From Planococcus soli (GTDB lineage: Bacteria > Bacillota > Bacilli > Bacillales_A > Planococcaceae): a DNA stretch of 64,000 nt. The stretch spans positions 1 through 64,000 of the forward strand of contig NZ_WXYN01000012.1 of assembly GCF_016881065.1 (NCBI RefSeq). The letters run 5' to 3'. A program made the position numbers and the translations under genes. Numbering within the stretch: the first letter of the stretch is position 1; every line of letters starts with the position of its first letter. Under the pieces are notes generated by a model. It ran no database searches. It was not told the DNA's origin and saw only the letters and a program-made list of their open reading frames with translations. Below are positions 23,965-33,439 of this stretch, piece by piece.

Positions 23965-24939
23965 ATGTGCACATCGCTTACTTATTCGACTAAAGACCAT
24001 TATTTCGGACGCAATCTGGATTTGGAGTTGTCTTATGGAGAAGCAGTCACCTTTACTCCCAGAAACTTCCCTTTTGAATTCCGAAAGGCCGCTAGTTTGC
24101 CCAATCATTATGCTTTGATTGGCATGGCAGCTGTCGTAGATAACTACCCACTGTATTTTGAGGCAACGAATGAAAAGGGATTAAGTATGGCAGGATTGAA
24201 TTTCCCTGAAAATGCTTATTTTTTCCCTGAAGTGGATGGCAAAGATAACATCTCTCCTTTTGAATTTATCCCATGGATTCTTGGACAATGTGAAACAGTC
24301 ATTGAAGCTAAAAAACTGTTATCAAAAATCAATCTTGTGAATGTTAATTTCAGTGAGCAATTGCCTCTGTCTCCTTTGCATTGGATGATCGCCGATCAAT
24401 CCCAGTCAATCGTGGTGGAATCTGTAAAAGAAGGCTTAAAAGTGTATGACAACCCTGTTGGCGTTTTGACAAACAACCCGCCTTTTGACTACCAATTGTT
24501 CAATTTAAATAATTACCGCCATATTTCCCCAACAGTTTCGGATAATAATTTTTCCCAACAAGTCGAGTTGACTGTTTATAGCCGCGGCATGGGCGGACTG
24601 GGGCTTCCAGGGGATTTATCCTCCGCTTCCCGATTTGTCAAAGCGGCTTTTACAAAATTGAATTCCGTATCAGGCGATTCCGAATTTGAAAGCATCGGCC
24701 AATTTTTTCACTTGTTAAAGTCAGTAGAACAGCAAAGAGGCGCATGTGAAGTAGAAGAAGGGAAATTCGAATTCACGATTTACTCTTCCTGCTGCAATAT
24801 GGATAAAGGGATTTATTATTACACTACTTATGAAAACAGCCAAATTTCGTCGGTCAATATGCACCATGAAGATCTGAACGGCTTGGAATTGACGACTTAT
24901 CTCCTGGTAAACTCGCAGCAAGTCAATTCTATAAATTAA
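23965..24939 (+). CDS. Linear-amide C-N hydrolase (penicillin acylase / bile salt hydrolase family)
   Basis: The 324-residue protein is a choloylglycine-hydrolase-family Ntn hydrolase. The nucleophile Cys2 is exposed after removal of Met (MCTSLTYSTKDHYFGRNLD, with the family Arg16 and Asp19). Other family marks are GLSMAGLNFPENAYF, HWMIADQSQSIVVE, the VLTNNPPFDYQL oxyanion Asn region and YSRGMGGLGLPGD with its conserved Arg. It cleaves a linear amide; penicillin V, bile salts and acyl-homoserine lactones are known substrates in the family. It has no signal peptide. AGGAG precedes the ATG. Confidence 0.92.
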   Translation: MCTSLTYSTKDHYFGRNLDLELSYGEAVTFTPRNFPFEFRKAASLPNHYALIGMAAVVDNYPLYFEATNEKGLSMAGLNFPENAYFFPEVDGKDNISPFEFIPWILGQCETVIEAKKLLSKINLVNVNFSEQLPLSPLHWMIADQSQSIVVESVKEGLKVYDNPVGVLTNNPPFDYQLFNLNNYRHISPTVSDNNFSQQVELTVYSRGMGGLGLPGDLSSASRFVKAAFTKLNSVSGDSEFESIGQFFHLLKSVEQQRGACEVEEGKFEFTIYSSCCNMDKGIYYYTTYENSQISSVNMHHEDLNGLELTTYLLVNSQQVNSIN

Positions 24940-24952
24940 TACTCGCAATATA

Positions 24953-24988
24953 AAAACGATCCTGCACAATATTGCAGAATCGTTTTTT
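24953..24988. terminator. Convergent bidirectional terminator
   Basis: AAAACGAT-CTGC pairs with GCAG-ATCGTTTT, with U tracts on both strands, between the amidase (+) and the LysR gene (-). Confidence 0.8.
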
Positions 24989-24991
24989 CAT

Positions 24992-25897
24992 TTATTGAAT
25001 CTTAAAATCAGTGAGTTCCTTATGGCTCTTCAGCAACTCCAGAAATGCTGAAAGCGCCTTTGTCTGGAACGGCGAACGGGTGACGATGGAAAAATCGCGA
25101 GTATAAGGCAGCTCTTTCACATCCAGTACTTTTATGTCTCCATAGCGCAGTTCTTTTTGAACCGCCCATTCCGAAAGGAGGCTGATGCCCATCCCCGCTT
25201 CAACCATGGCTTTGATTGGCTGGGTGCTGCTGAAATGCATGATGGACTGAGGAGCGATTGAAAATTGCTTGAAGACGTTTTCGGAAGCTTCCCTTGTGCC
25301 GGAGCCAAGCTCTCGCAAGATCCAAGTTTCTTCGATCAATTCTTTCATTGTTACCGACTCTTTACGGCCTGCCAACGGATGATCGGCTGATGCCACAATA
25401 ACCATTCGATCTTCCGCGAACGGTTCGGTCTTCAATTCTTGGACCTCTTTGAAGTGGCCTTCTACTATGCCGACATCCAGCTGATGGCTAAGCACAAGTC
25501 CGGCAATCGTTGTCGTGTTGCCGATGGTGACAGTTGGTTTAATGTCCGGATACTGTTCTTTTGCCTCTGCGATTATCCGCGGCAGCAAGTATTCACCGAA
25601 TGTGTAACTCGCACCGATGGCGATCGACCCGCTTGCTTTGTTGGTCAAGTCGTCAAGTAGGTGGTTCATTTTAGCGTAAAGCTCTTTGATTTCAATGGCG
25701 TGGTGATAAACGATTTCCCCTGCTTTGTTCAGCCGCACGTATTTATTGGTCCGCTCCAGCAATTTGACGCCCGTGCTGTCTTCCAATGAGCGGATATACT
25801 GGCTGACGGCAGGCTGCGTCATGTGCAGCTCTTCCGCCGCTTTGGAGAAATTTTTCTTTTCAATTACTTTGAGAAACACTTCCAAACGCTGATCCAT
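24992..25897 (-). CDS. LysR-family regulator (CysL/YeiE type)
   Basis: The 301-residue protein has the LysR winged helix (MDQRLEVFLKVIEKKNFSKA...MTQPAVSQYIRSLEDSTGVK) and the effector domain (GSIAIGASYTFGEYLLPRII, VEAGMGISLLSEWAV). This pattern is that of CysL/CbbR/YeiE-type regulators. It is divergent from a YeiH-family transporter with about 105 nt between them, a pairing also known in enteric bacteria. It probably regulates that transporter. Confidence 0.9.
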   Translation of the reverse strand: MDQRLEVFLKVIEKKNFSKAAEELHMTQPAVSQYIRSLEDSTGVKLLERTNKYVRLNKAGEIVYHHAIEIKELYAKMNHLLDDLTNKASGSIAIGASYTFGEYLLPRIIAEAKEQYPDIKPTVTIGNTTTIAGLVLSHQLDVGIVEGHFKEVQELKTEPFAEDRMVIVASADHPLAGRKESVTMKELIEETWILRELGSGTREASENVFKQFSIAPQSIMHFSSTQPIKAMVEAGMGISLLSEWAVQKELRYGDIKVLDVKELPYTRDFSIVTRSPFQTKALSAFLELLKSHKELTDFKIQ

Positions 25898-25953
25898 CCT
25901 TCTCCCCCATTCTCTTATATTGGAATACTTATTATCATTATATTAAATAATTA

Positions 25954-25983
25954 TTTTACTAATGTATAGACTTTTTCTATACT
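25954..25983 (+). promoter_or_regulatory. Candidate promoter of the YeiH-family gene
   Basis: TTTTAC (25954-25959) and TATACT (25978-25983) are 18 nt apart. An AT-rich, partly dyad region (ACTTATTATCATTATATTAA, from 25927) directly upstream would suit LysR binding. Confidence 0.4.
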
Positions 25984-26003
25984 TACTTGCAGGAGGTTTC
26001 ACC

Positions 26004-27038
26004 ATGACTGCAAACAACACGAACTCTTTACAACCCAACTCTAATCCTTTATCACCAAAAACAGCCTGGATTGGCGGCGTCCTGTTTACATTCCTGATTG
26101 CATTTTTCGGCTATGGATTGGCTCAGGTGCCAGGCTTTGATCAGGTCGGCCAACTGGCCTGTGCCATCATCATCGCTGTTTTCTATCGGCAAATCTTCGG
26201 CTACCCGAATGCCATCCGTTCCGGAATCACCTTTTCTTCAAAGCGCTTATTGCGCGTTGCCATCATTCTTTATGGATTAAAATTGAACATTGATACGGTC
26301 TTTAGCGATGGGCTGGGTTTATTGCTGCGGGACATGGTCGTCATCGCTTTCGCTATTCTACTTACCGTATGGCTGGCGAAACGTTTTAAGGCTGATAAGA
26401 CCATTTCCCTGTTGCTCGGCGTCGGTACAGGCGTTTGCGGAGCGGCGGCCATTGCGGCAATCGCTCCTATCATCAAAGCAAAAGACGAAGATACGGCAAT
26501 CAGCGTCGGCATCATTGCGCTTATGGGCACGGTCTTTGCCATTTCCTATACCATTCTTCGTCCATTCTTGCCGCTTGACGACATCGAATACGGCATGTGG
26601 GTCGGCATCAGCCTTCATGAAATTGCCCATGTGGCATTGGCGGGAGCACCTGCTGGAGAAGACGGCTTGGCCATTGCGCTTTTAGGAAAATTGGGCCGCG
26701 TCTTTTTGCTCGTCCCTCTTTGCTTTATCTTTATATTTCTGATGAAACGCAAAAACAAAGAGGAGAAAACAGACGCTTCGATCCAATTCCCTTGGTTTCT
26801 TCTCGGGTTCATCCTCTTGAGTGTTCTGGGAAGCTACGTCTTCGGACACTCTGTTCCTTTCCCGGAAGCACTGCGTGAGTTTGTGTCGACAGCGACGACT
26901 TGGCTGCTGACGGCGGCGATGGTTGGGCTCGGTTTGACGGTCAGCCTGCGCGATTTACGGGAACGCGCCATGCTGCCGCTGGCTGCGATGACTATCACAT
27001 CCATTTTGCTGTCGATCTTTGCGTATTTCGCAGTCTAG
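26004..27038 (+). CDS. YeiH/UPF0324-family membrane protein (putative sulfate exporter family)
   Basis: The 344-residue protein has about ten membrane segments. Family signatures are LKLNIDTVFSDGLGLLLRD, LLGVGTGVCGAAAIAAIAPI, the charged KAKDEDTAISVG, and GMWVGISLHEIAHVALAGAP. The family is annotated as putative sulfate/sulfite-type exporters, with little biochemical proof. AGGAGG sets the ATG at 26004. Expression is probably under the divergent LysR protein. Confidence 0.9.
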   Translation: MTANNTNSLQPNSNPLSPKTAWIGGVLFTFLIAFFGYGLAQVPGFDQVGQLACAIIIAVFYRQIFGYPNAIRSGITFSSKRLLRVAIILYGLKLNIDTVFSDGLGLLLRDMVVIAFAILLTVWLAKRFKADKTISLLLGVGTGVCGAAAIAAIAPIIKAKDEDTAISVGIIALMGTVFAISYTILRPFLPLDDIEYGMWVGISLHEIAHVALAGAPAGEDGLAIALLGKLGRVFLLVPLCFIFIFLMKRKNKEEKTDASIQFPWFLLGFILLSVLGSYVFGHSVPFPEALREFVSTATTWLLTAAMVGLGLTVSLRDLRERAMLPLAAMTITSILLSIFAYFAV

Positions 27039-27054
27039 TGGCATTTGAATATGT

Positions 27055-27099
27055 AAAAAAGGAAATGCACTGGCCATTAGGCTGTGCATTTCCTTTTTA
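27055..27099. terminator. Convergent bidirectional terminator
   Basis: AAAAAGGAAATGCAC and GTGCATTTCCTTTTT form a 15-bp stem between the YeiH-family gene and the GNAT gene. Confidence 0.88.
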
Positions 27100-27657
27100 A
27101 ATTTGGTTCTGCGCTGCCCACTCCTCGCGCAGCATCCCCATTTTAATGGCATCAAAATGTTTCCCTTCTACGATGCGTGCCTTTCGGATGCGTGCTTCTT
27201 CCCTCATCCCCAGCCTTTCAGCGACTTTCATCATGCGCTCATTGCCCGACCAAGTCGACATGCCCAGCCGGTGCAAATCGGTGTATGTAAACAGGAAATG
27301 GATCCATAACCGGTAGGCCTCAGATCCATACCCGCCGTTCCAGTATTCGGTGTTGTAAATGACTACACCTGTTTCCAACCAGTTTGTATGTTCGTCTACC
27401 CAATAAGCGCCTACATAGCCAATCGCTTTGCCATCAGCTAGGATGACGAGCGATGCAGGGACGCCCTTGGCAATCTCTGGTTTTTCCAGCCACTCTTTTC
27501 GGTGGTGCTCCTTACTTAGCCAAGCTTCTGGAATATAAGGGCCGTTCCATTTTTTCGCTTCCTGCTGTGGATCTTCATAGCGCCAGTAATAAAGTTCGTC
27601 TAATAGAGATTCTGATGAATCGATTAGACTAATCTTTTTTCCCTTAACGTTAACCAA
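27097..27657 (-). CDS. GNAT N-acetyltransferase
   Basis: The 186-residue protein is a RimJ/RimL-like GNAT: GYVGAYWVDEHTNWLETGVV is the central strand pair, WNGGYGSEAYRLW the acetyl-CoA loop, and SGNERMMKVAERLGMREEARI the late Asn-rich helix. It begins with TTG at 27657, the only in-frame start with a good ribosome site (GGAGG, 9 nt). The target is unknown. It ends at the terminator shared with the YeiH-family gene. Confidence 0.88.
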   Translation of the reverse strand: MVNVKGKKISLIDSSESLLDELYYWRYEDPQQEAKKWNGPYIPEAWLSKEHHRKEWLEKPEIAKGVPASLVILADGKAIGYVGAYWVDEHTNWLETGVVIYNTEYWNGGYGSEAYRLWIHFLFTYTDLHRLGMSTWSGNERMMKVAERLGMREEARIRKARIVEGKHFDAIKMGMLREEWAAQNQI

Positions 27658-27697
27658 AATAGAATGCCTCCTTTCCTACTTGCTGTTGATATCAATC

Positions 27698-28579
27698 TCA
27701 AACTGTCATTTTCACCGCAATCCGCTTTTCTGGCCAATTCACAAGGAAAATTCCGGCAAAAATCAAACTACCGCCGATTAACAAAGGCAACCCGATCTCT
27801 TCTCCGAGCACCAGCCATCCGGACAGAATGCCGAAAAAAGGAGCCAAAAAGAGAAATGCACTCACTTTTCCAGAATCCCCTTTCTGCAGTAAATGGAACC
27901 AGATTGTAAATTGAACGATCGAAGCCGGGATGGTGAGCCATAATAGAATGGAAATGGAAGTGGAATTGACGACAAAATAGGCATTTTCCAGCATGGCAGA
28001 ACCCGCCAATAAAATGAGTCCGCCAAACAGCATCTGGTAGGCGGTCAATACCCACATATCTATGGAAACACCCCATCTCTTAATCAACAGCGTTCCTACT
28101 GCCCAAAAAACTGCGCTTGAAAAGCCAAATAAAGTGCCAATTCCGATGCCCAACTGGCTTCCCATGGTAACGAAAACACCCAGAAATCCGATAATGACCC
28201 CTATCCACTGGATCAGCCGGTAGCGCATGCCAAGTGCCAGTGTCCCGAATATCACCACCAATAATGGATTCATGAAAGTTAAAATGGCGGATTCCCCGGA
28301 AGTGATGGTCCGTAAACTTAAAAAGATGGCACCCATGACGCCTGCGGTTTGAACAGCACCAATCAGCACCATTTTTCCCCATTCGACTGGAGTTTTTGGA
28401 TGTTTTCTTTTAAACAGCAGCACAAAGACGATCATGATGCTGCCGGCTATCGTAAATCGTATACCTGCTAATAGCAGTGGTGATAAATAGATCAAACCGA
28501 TTTTTGCTACGACAAAGGAAGATCCCATCAACCCGGTCGTCAAGATTACCAGAAATGAGAAAATCAGTTTTTCTTTCAA
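27698..28579 (-). CDS. EamA/DMT-family exporter
   Basis: The 293-residue protein has ten membrane segments in two EamA halves (TTGLMGSSFVVAKIGLIYLS; LWLTIPASIVQFTIWFHLLQ; FLAPFFGILSGWLVLGEEIG). It is a proton-driven-type small-metabolite exporter by family; the cargo cannot be read. It shares the strand of the GNAT and APH-like genes, but the gaps are large enough for separate transcription. It is only distantly similar to the EamA protein at 7790. Confidence 0.9.
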   Translation of the reverse strand: MKEKLIFSFLVILTTGLMGSSFVVAKIGLIYLSPLLLAGIRFTIAGSIMIVFVLLFKRKHPKTPVEWGKMVLIGAVQTAGVMGAIFLSLRTITSGESAILTFMNPLLVVIFGTLALGMRYRLIQWIGVIIGFLGVFVTMGSQLGIGIGTLFGFSSAVFWAVGTLLIKRWGVSIDMWVLTAYQMLFGGLILLAGSAMLENAYFVVNSTSISILLWLTIPASIVQFTIWFHLLQKGDSGKVSAFLFLAPFFGILSGWLVLGEEIGLPLLIGGSLIFAGIFLVNWPEKRIAVKMTV

Positions 28580-28621
28580 TTCGTCACTCTCCTTTGAAAA
28601 ATGAAGCCGACCATGAAGCTA

Positions 28622-29509
28622 TCACACTATACTGTCGTTTGAGAATTGCCGACTGTCTGCAATTCGGTTCCAGTAATTCCATGCTTCCAAATATACTGGA
28701 AAGTCTTCGGGATGATGTTTTACACAAATTGCGAGACGCAAGTACAAACCAATCAAAATTTCTTTATAAAGCTGTTTCTCCTCAGGCAGCTCCGCGGACA
28801 ATCCTTTAAAAGCGGAACCTAAAGTGTCCTTCATCAAGTCGTTCGGCGATGAAAAGAAAGCATAGATCAAGTCGTAATGTGGATAGCCTAAGATTGGGGT
28901 TGGATCGATGACACCTGCCAGCTTCTTTTCATGAACAATGAAATTATGGAATCCGCAGTCTCCATGGATCAGGTAAGGTTTCTTTTGGAAACTGTTCCGA
29001 TTTTGATCAATTACCCATGGTGCTGTGATATGTAAGCCTTCCTTTTTTAAAAAAGGGACCAAAAATTCTTGTGCCGCCTCTACTTCCTTTGTTAAAAATT
29101 GTTCCCATGAACTTGCAGGAGAGTCCTGCCATCCCCAGCCTTCAAATGTAGAAACGGGATGATACTGGTTGATCAAATCGTCAACGAGTGTTTGAAGGAG
29201 CTCCTTCTTGCCGCCGTCAAGTGACTTAACAATAGATCCGGGAATGTATGTATAGACCATGTACCGATGGGAAGAATCGACAGCTACTAAGTCTGGCAGG
29301 ATGGATATTCCATGGTACGTTGATAGAAAATCAGCTTCTGACTTGGTTACATTGGTTTGATTAAATTTTAGAATATAGTCCGCCTCATTGTCATGATGCA
29401 GGAAAAACACTTTGCTCATTGTTCCTCCGGTCAATGCCTTGGGTTTCCAAATGGCCGGCGGCAGGAGGTTCTCATCAGTCAATTGAGTGATAATCGTTGT
29501 AATATCCAT
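28622..29509 (-). CDS. APH-family phosphotransferase
   Basis: The 295-residue protein shows APH motifs: the N-lobe LTGGTMSKVFFLHHDNEADYI, the catalytic loop LIHGDCGFHNFIV (H-G-D-x4-N) and the metal-binding GVIDPTPILGYPHYDLIYAF, in which the usual D-x-D/E is D-P-T. It is likely a small-molecule kinase of unknown substrate. The sequence EGWGWQDSPASSWEQFL is a typical substrate-lobe segment. It is unrelated in detail to the APH-like protein at 15889. Confidence 0.85.
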   Translation of the reverse strand: MDITTIITQLTDENLLPPAIWKPKALTGGTMSKVFFLHHDNEADYILKFNQTNVTKSEADFLSTYHGISILPDLVAVDSSHRYMVYTYIPGSIVKSLDGGKKELLQTLVDDLINQYHPVSTFEGWGWQDSPASSWEQFLTKEVEAAQEFLVPFLKKEGLHITAPWVIDQNRNSFQKKPYLIHGDCGFHNFIVHEKKLAGVIDPTPILGYPHYDLIYAFFSSPNDLMKDTLGSAFKGLSAELPEEKQLYKEILIGLYLRLAICVKHHPEDFPVYLEAWNYWNRIADSRQFSNDSIV

Positions 29510-29748
29510 TGCTGTCTCCCATCCTATTGATCAATACCTGAAATAATCATACCATTTTTACACCTGGCAATTTGCAATTGTCACTTTATTCATCTTATGG
29601 ATATAAATAATCGTTAGCGAGTTGAGCTTTTGTAGGGTCCTATCCCATTTATGCAGTTTCTGTGGAGTTTATTCCAACTTCAATATGGTATATACATAAA
29701 GAAGAACTATTTATCAACAAACCTATTTTAGAAGGAGGAGAGTGGCTT

Positions 29749-30198
29749 ATGAATCCTTATTTGAAGTTTGGAATCATGATCGTTACTTCAACATTTTTGA
29801 TGTACTGGTTGATGTTTTTGAACGTTTTTCAACTGGATCATGTGACGTTCAGTGAGACACGGATTTACATGGCTTTGATTATGGGATCCATTATGGCGAT
29901 TGTCATGCTGCTATTCATGTGGCCAATGTATAAAAACAAAAAGGTGAACACAGTAATTCTAGCTGGAAGTGCGGTCGTATTTGCGCTTTCGTTGTGGCTA
30001 GTACGCAGCCAAATACTCATTGAAGACAGCGGCTGGATGAAAGCAATGATTCCCCATCATTCGATTGCCATCCTGACAAGCGAAAGAGCCAATATTTCCG
30101 ATCCCCGTGTTCGTGAGCTTTCAGATAAAATTATTCAGGCACAGCGGGAAGAAATTGCAGAGATGGAGAGATTGATAGAAGAACTAGAAGAAGAATAA
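29749..30198 (+). CDS. DUF305-type membrane protein
   Basis: The 149-residue protein has three membrane segments (MIVTSTFLMYWLMFLNVF; YMALIMGSIMAIVMLLFMWP; VILAGSAVVFALSLWLV) followed by a short DUF305-like helix pair with MKAMIPHHSIAILTSERANI and a coiled, acidic C-terminus (REEIAEMERLIEELEEE). The M-I-P-H-H motif is typical of DUF305 proteins, some of which bind copper. The ATG at 29749 with GGAGGAG is chosen, 29 codons inside the open frame. Confidence 0.85.
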   Translation: MNPYLKFGIMIVTSTFLMYWLMFLNVFQLDHVTFSETRIYMALIMGSIMAIVMLLFMWPMYKNKKVNTVILAGSAVVFALSLWLVRSQILIEDSGWMKAMIPHHSIAILTSERANISDPRVRELSDKIIQAQREEIAEMERLIEELEEE

Positions 30199-30211
30199 AA
30201 ATTTCTACGCG

Positions 30212-30252
30212 AAAATGGCCATGAGCAAAAACGATTGCCCATGGCCATTTCT
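30212..30252 (+). terminator. Terminator of the DUF305 gene
   Basis: GAAAATGGCCATG and CATGGCCATTTC form a 12-bp stem that ends just before the convergent Nudix gene. Confidence 0.7.
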
Positions 30253-30260
30253 CTATGAAG

Positions 30261-30701
30261 CTAAAACTCTATGTAAAACGGATGGCTGCTGCTATCGAGG
30301 CAATACTCGATTCGTTCCCTGAAGTTTTTACATGTGACCATAGTTAGGGCATCGGCAACTGGATAAAAGGCTACTTCCAAGCTTTCGGCTGAGGTGGTTT
30401 CTTTGCCACCAACCGGTTTTGCCAGGAAAAGTGTGTTGCAGATGGAATCTTCCACATTTTGAAAAACCCCACAAAACTTTTCGATTCTAATGTCTATACC
30501 TGTCTCTTCTTTTGCTTCCTGGATAGCTGCCTCTTTAAGCGATTCTCCTTCCTCAACCTGACCGCCAGGCATTTCCCAACCTCTCCGTGGTCCCTTGATC
30601 AGCAAGATTTCACCTTGGTCATTAAGGACGATTGCAGCTGCAGAGAGAATATGTTTTGGCGGCGAAAAATCTGAAGCTACATTCTGTTCTTGTATACTCA
30701 C
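30261..30701 (-). CDS. Nudix hydrolase
   Basis: The 146-residue protein has the Nudix box GGQVEEGESLKEAAIQEAKE followed by ETGI. The canonical R of R-E-U-x-E-E is Q here, while the metal-binding glutamates remain. The start AAAIVLNDQGEILLIKG and MPGG are typical of MutT/NudF-like phosphohydrolases that cleave nucleoside-diphosphate-linked compounds. The next gene upstream is a second, different Nudix protein 38 nt away, so the two probably share a transcript. Confidence 0.9.
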   Translation of the reverse strand: MSIQEQNVASDFSPPKHILSAAAIVLNDQGEILLIKGPRRGWEMPGGQVEEGESLKEAAIQEAKEETGIDIRIEKFCGVFQNVEDSICNTLFLAKPVGGKETTSAESLEVAFYPVADALTMVTCKNFRERIEYCLDSSSHPFYIEF

Positions 30702-30739
30702 TGTATACCCCTCCTGAAATTCCAGAATTTCAATTCATA

Positions 30740-31279
30740 TTAGTCAATTACATCAGTCATACAATCAATTTTTGGTGTCTCTGCCATTTTAATTTTGCTG
30801 TAGAGCTTATATCGCTCCCATACTTTTGGGACCACCAGCAGGTCGTTATTCATTTCTTCCCATTCAGCCAATGCGACAAATTTGGCTCCGCATACTTCTC
30901 CATCTTGGAGATTGAAATCCGTCAGCTCTAATTGCTTCGCGCTCTTCCATATATAACTGTCCAGGAAGTAGACGTCTTTTTTCAAACTGCCGACAAGTTG
31001 AAGGTCTTTCGGATCCGCAACAAGCCCGGTTTCTTCTTCCAACTCACGAACCGCTCCAACTAAACTTGTTTCCCCGGCAGTAACCGAGCCGCCCGTACAT
31101 TCCCATAACAAGGGATACGTCTTCGCAGCATCTCGTTGGGTGACCAGCAGTTTGCCGTCTCTGTTGAAAGTAAAAATTTCCACCACAATGTGGTATTCAC
31201 CTGGCGTCATTGCTTGGCCTCTCATGTGCTGCTTGGCAAGCAGCTTTCTTTCATCATCATATAAATCCCAGATTTCCAT
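30740..31279 (-). CDS. Nudix hydrolase (isopentenyl-diphosphate-isomerase-like)
   Basis: The 179-residue protein begins MEIWDLYDDERKLLAKQHMR and carries the Nudix box GGSVTAGETSLVGAVRELEE followed by ETGL, with the complete R-E-L-E-E core. The N-terminal WDLYDxxR and the YHIVVEIFTFNRDGKLLVTQ strand match YfcD/IDI-like Nudix proteins. Its substrate is unknown. It is the first gene of a Nudix pair. Confidence 0.9.
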   Translation of the reverse strand: MEIWDLYDDERKLLAKQHMRGQAMTPGEYHIVVEIFTFNRDGKLLVTQRDAAKTYPLLWECTGGSVTAGETSLVGAVRELEEETGLVADPKDLQLVGSLKKDVYFLDSYIWKSAKQLELTDFNLQDGEVCGAKFVALAEWEEMNNDLLVVPKVWERYKLYSKIKMAETPKIDCMTDVID

Positions 31280-31336
31280 AGCATTACTCTCTCTTTCCAG
31301 TCAGCAAATGACGTATGAATTGTCGGTCCTGTTTAG

Positions 31337-31366
31337 AAAAAGGCAAGATGCAACTGCACCTTGCCT
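31337..31366 (-). terminator. Terminator of the GAF-PAS histidine kinase gene
   Basis: On the minus strand AGGCAAG and CTTGCCT form a stem with a partly paired loop, followed by TTTTTC. Confidence 0.7.
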
Positions 31367-31387
31367 GATCCTCCCTCCATTTACTTA

Positions 31388-33439
31388 TTATCCAAGATGA
31401 AACTTCACTGAAAATACAGTACCTTCATTGCTTGATTGCACTTCGATTTTCGCATTGTGGCGCGCGGCAATAGCGTATGAGACACCCAGCCCCAGACCTG
31501 TGCCATTGTCTTTTGTCGTATAGAAGGGTGTGCCGATTTTTCTTAACACTTCCTCACTCATACCGGCACCTTGATCTTGAATTTCAAGAACCACCGTATG
31601 CTCGTCTTCCATGTAGGTACGGATAGAGAGCATTTTTCCCGGCTCCATCGCTTCCAAGCCATTTCGGCACAGGTTAATAAGCAATTGGCGGATTTCGTCA
31701 CGGTTCAAGAACATTTCAGGGATGCTTGTATTTTCAAACTGGATGAACTTGTTTTGATTGAAGGTATCAATTTCTAATAACGGAGAAATGTCACAAATTA
31801 TGGCATTCAAATCCAGCATCTCCAAATCTGATGACCGGGTATTGCCCATCGACAAAAATTCGGAAATGATGGAATTGGCACGATCCAGCTCATCAATCAT
31901 AAGGTCAAAATACATATTAAAATGCTGCAATTCCTTATTGCTTGTCAACAGCTGCAAAAATCCGCGGACAGTTGTCATCGGATTGCGGATTTCGTGGCTG
32001 ATTCCTGCAGCCATCTGTCCGATCAGTTCCAAGTTGGACAAGCGTTTCAGTTCATTTTCATAGATTTTTTTCTCGGTGGTGTTTTTGCATAAGCAGCAAA
32101 TGCCATCATCAAATGGATACACGACTACGTCGAACCAATAGGAATCCGCTGCAGAAGACACCTCAAAATGCACAGGCAATCGCTCTGACATGGCTCGAGA
32201 CAGCTCTTTATGGAGAATGCCGTGGAACTTGTCAGGGAAGATGGACCATATCGTCTCGCCCATTACACTTTCCGCTGTTTTTCCCAGTGGCAGCGGCTGA
32301 TGGCGATTGATATAGATAACTTCCCACTCTTTGTTCAAGGCGAAAAAACCGTCCGTTATACTGTCGATAACATTGGTGACTTTTTCATTGGCATTAGCCA
32401 ATTCACTGGTCCGTTTTTTCACACGAAGCTCGAGGAGATCCATGTACGTTAAGTTGGAATATGTTAATGCCGTTGCATCAACGATTGACTGTGCCAAATG
32501 CACCTGTGATTTTTCATCAGACTGCAGCGTCTCCATCAAACAGGCAATGGCGACAAAGCCAAAAGCATCGCCTTTGGAAATCATGGGAATGAGCAGCAGC
32601 CTGCATCGTTCCTCACTCGGAATAAATTTGATCTTTTGCTCGATCATCACTTCATCGACAACATTTCCATGCTCCCGATTCAATTGAATATCAATTAATG
32701 CTCTTTTCCATTCGTCCTCTGTCCAGTCAGCTTCCTTGTTCATTCCTTTAAAGCAAAGAGCGTCGGCGTCGTTCGGATCTTTTATATAAACTGCAACGTT
32801 TTGGCAATCCACCGCTTTGTTTAAATAATAAAAACAAGTATCCAGGTTTTCCTCAACGGTTGAACACCTGGAAAGCTCACGATTGGCATCAAGCAACAGC
32901 TGCTTTTCAGCAATCAGCTGTTCTTTCTGCTTTAAGTTGTTAGCGTTTTGGATAGCCACTGCTGCCATATTGACATATGCTTCTACGCTTTGGATCTGAA
33001 CCTCTGAAATATTCATCGGTTTGCCGCAATCAAACAAAAACACGAGTCCAAATAAGTGATCTTCATAAATGATGGGAAGTCCAAGAAGGGAGTGAATGTT
33101 AAATGCAGCGACTGCCCCTGGGTTTGGCCGGTTGTCCCTGAATGTATCCGGAATATAAATGGTCTGTTTAGTGGTGACGACATCTTTTGCAAATGGATCT
33201 GTTTCAAGGTCGATTTTTTGTGACAGAATGGAATGTCCATTGATGGATTCCGGTTTCCCTGCCACAGCCTTAAAGTTTCCGGTGCCATCCGGCAAGTATA
33301 TTCCGACAGAATCACATTGAACGATTTCTTCGGATATGGCAGTGGTGACATGCTTCAGCATCTCGCGCAGTTCAAGCTTCGTATTAATGATTTTTGTTAG
33401 ATCTGCCAGCCTGGAGTATCTATTTTGTTCTTTCAACAT
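31388..33439 (-). CDS. GAF-GAF-PAS sensor histidine kinase
   Basis: The 683-residue protein has no membrane segment, so it is a cytoplasmic sensor. Domains in order: GAF 1 (about 20-165, SLLGLPIIYEDHLFGLVFLF), GAF 2 (about 190-335), PAS (about 355-460, ITDGFFALNKEWEVIYINR), HisKA (about 475-540, AAGISHEIRNPMTTVRGFLQ) and HATPase (about 570-683, LINLCRNGLEAM, DQGAGMS, GTGLGLGV). The architecture recalls sporulation-type kinases (KinA/KinE relatives) of Bacillales. No response-regulator gene is adjacent, so it is an orphan kinase. Confidence 0.9.
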   Translation of the reverse strand: MLKEQNRYSRLADLTKIINTKLELREMLKHVTTAISEEIVQCDSVGIYLPDGTGNFKAVAGKPESINGHSILSQKIDLETDPFAKDVVTTKQTIYIPDTFRDNRPNPGAVAAFNIHSLLGLPIIYEDHLFGLVFLFDCGKPMNISEVQIQSVEAYVNMAAVAIQNANNLKQKEQLIAEKQLLLDANRELSRCSTVEENLDTCFYYLNKAVDCQNVAVYIKDPNDADALCFKGMNKEADWTEDEWKRALIDIQLNREHGNVVDEVMIEQKIKFIPSEERCRLLLIPMISKGDAFGFVAIACLMETLQSDEKSQVHLAQSIVDATALTYSNLTYMDLLELRVKKRTSELANANEKVTNVIDSITDGFFALNKEWEVIYINRHQPLPLGKTAESVMGETIWSIFPDKFHGILHKELSRAMSERLPVHFEVSSAADSYWFDVVVYPFDDGICCLCKNTTEKKIYENELKRLSNLELIGQMAAGISHEIRNPMTTVRGFLQLLTSNKELQHFNMYFDLMIDELDRANSIISEFLSMGNTRSSDLEMLDLNAIICDISPLLEIDTFNQNKFIQFENTSIPEMFLNRDEIRQLLINLCRNGLEAMEPGKMLSIRTYMEDEHTVVLEIQDQGAGMSEEVLRKIGTPFYTTKDNGTGLGLGVSYAIAARHNAKIEVQSSNEGTVFSVKFHLG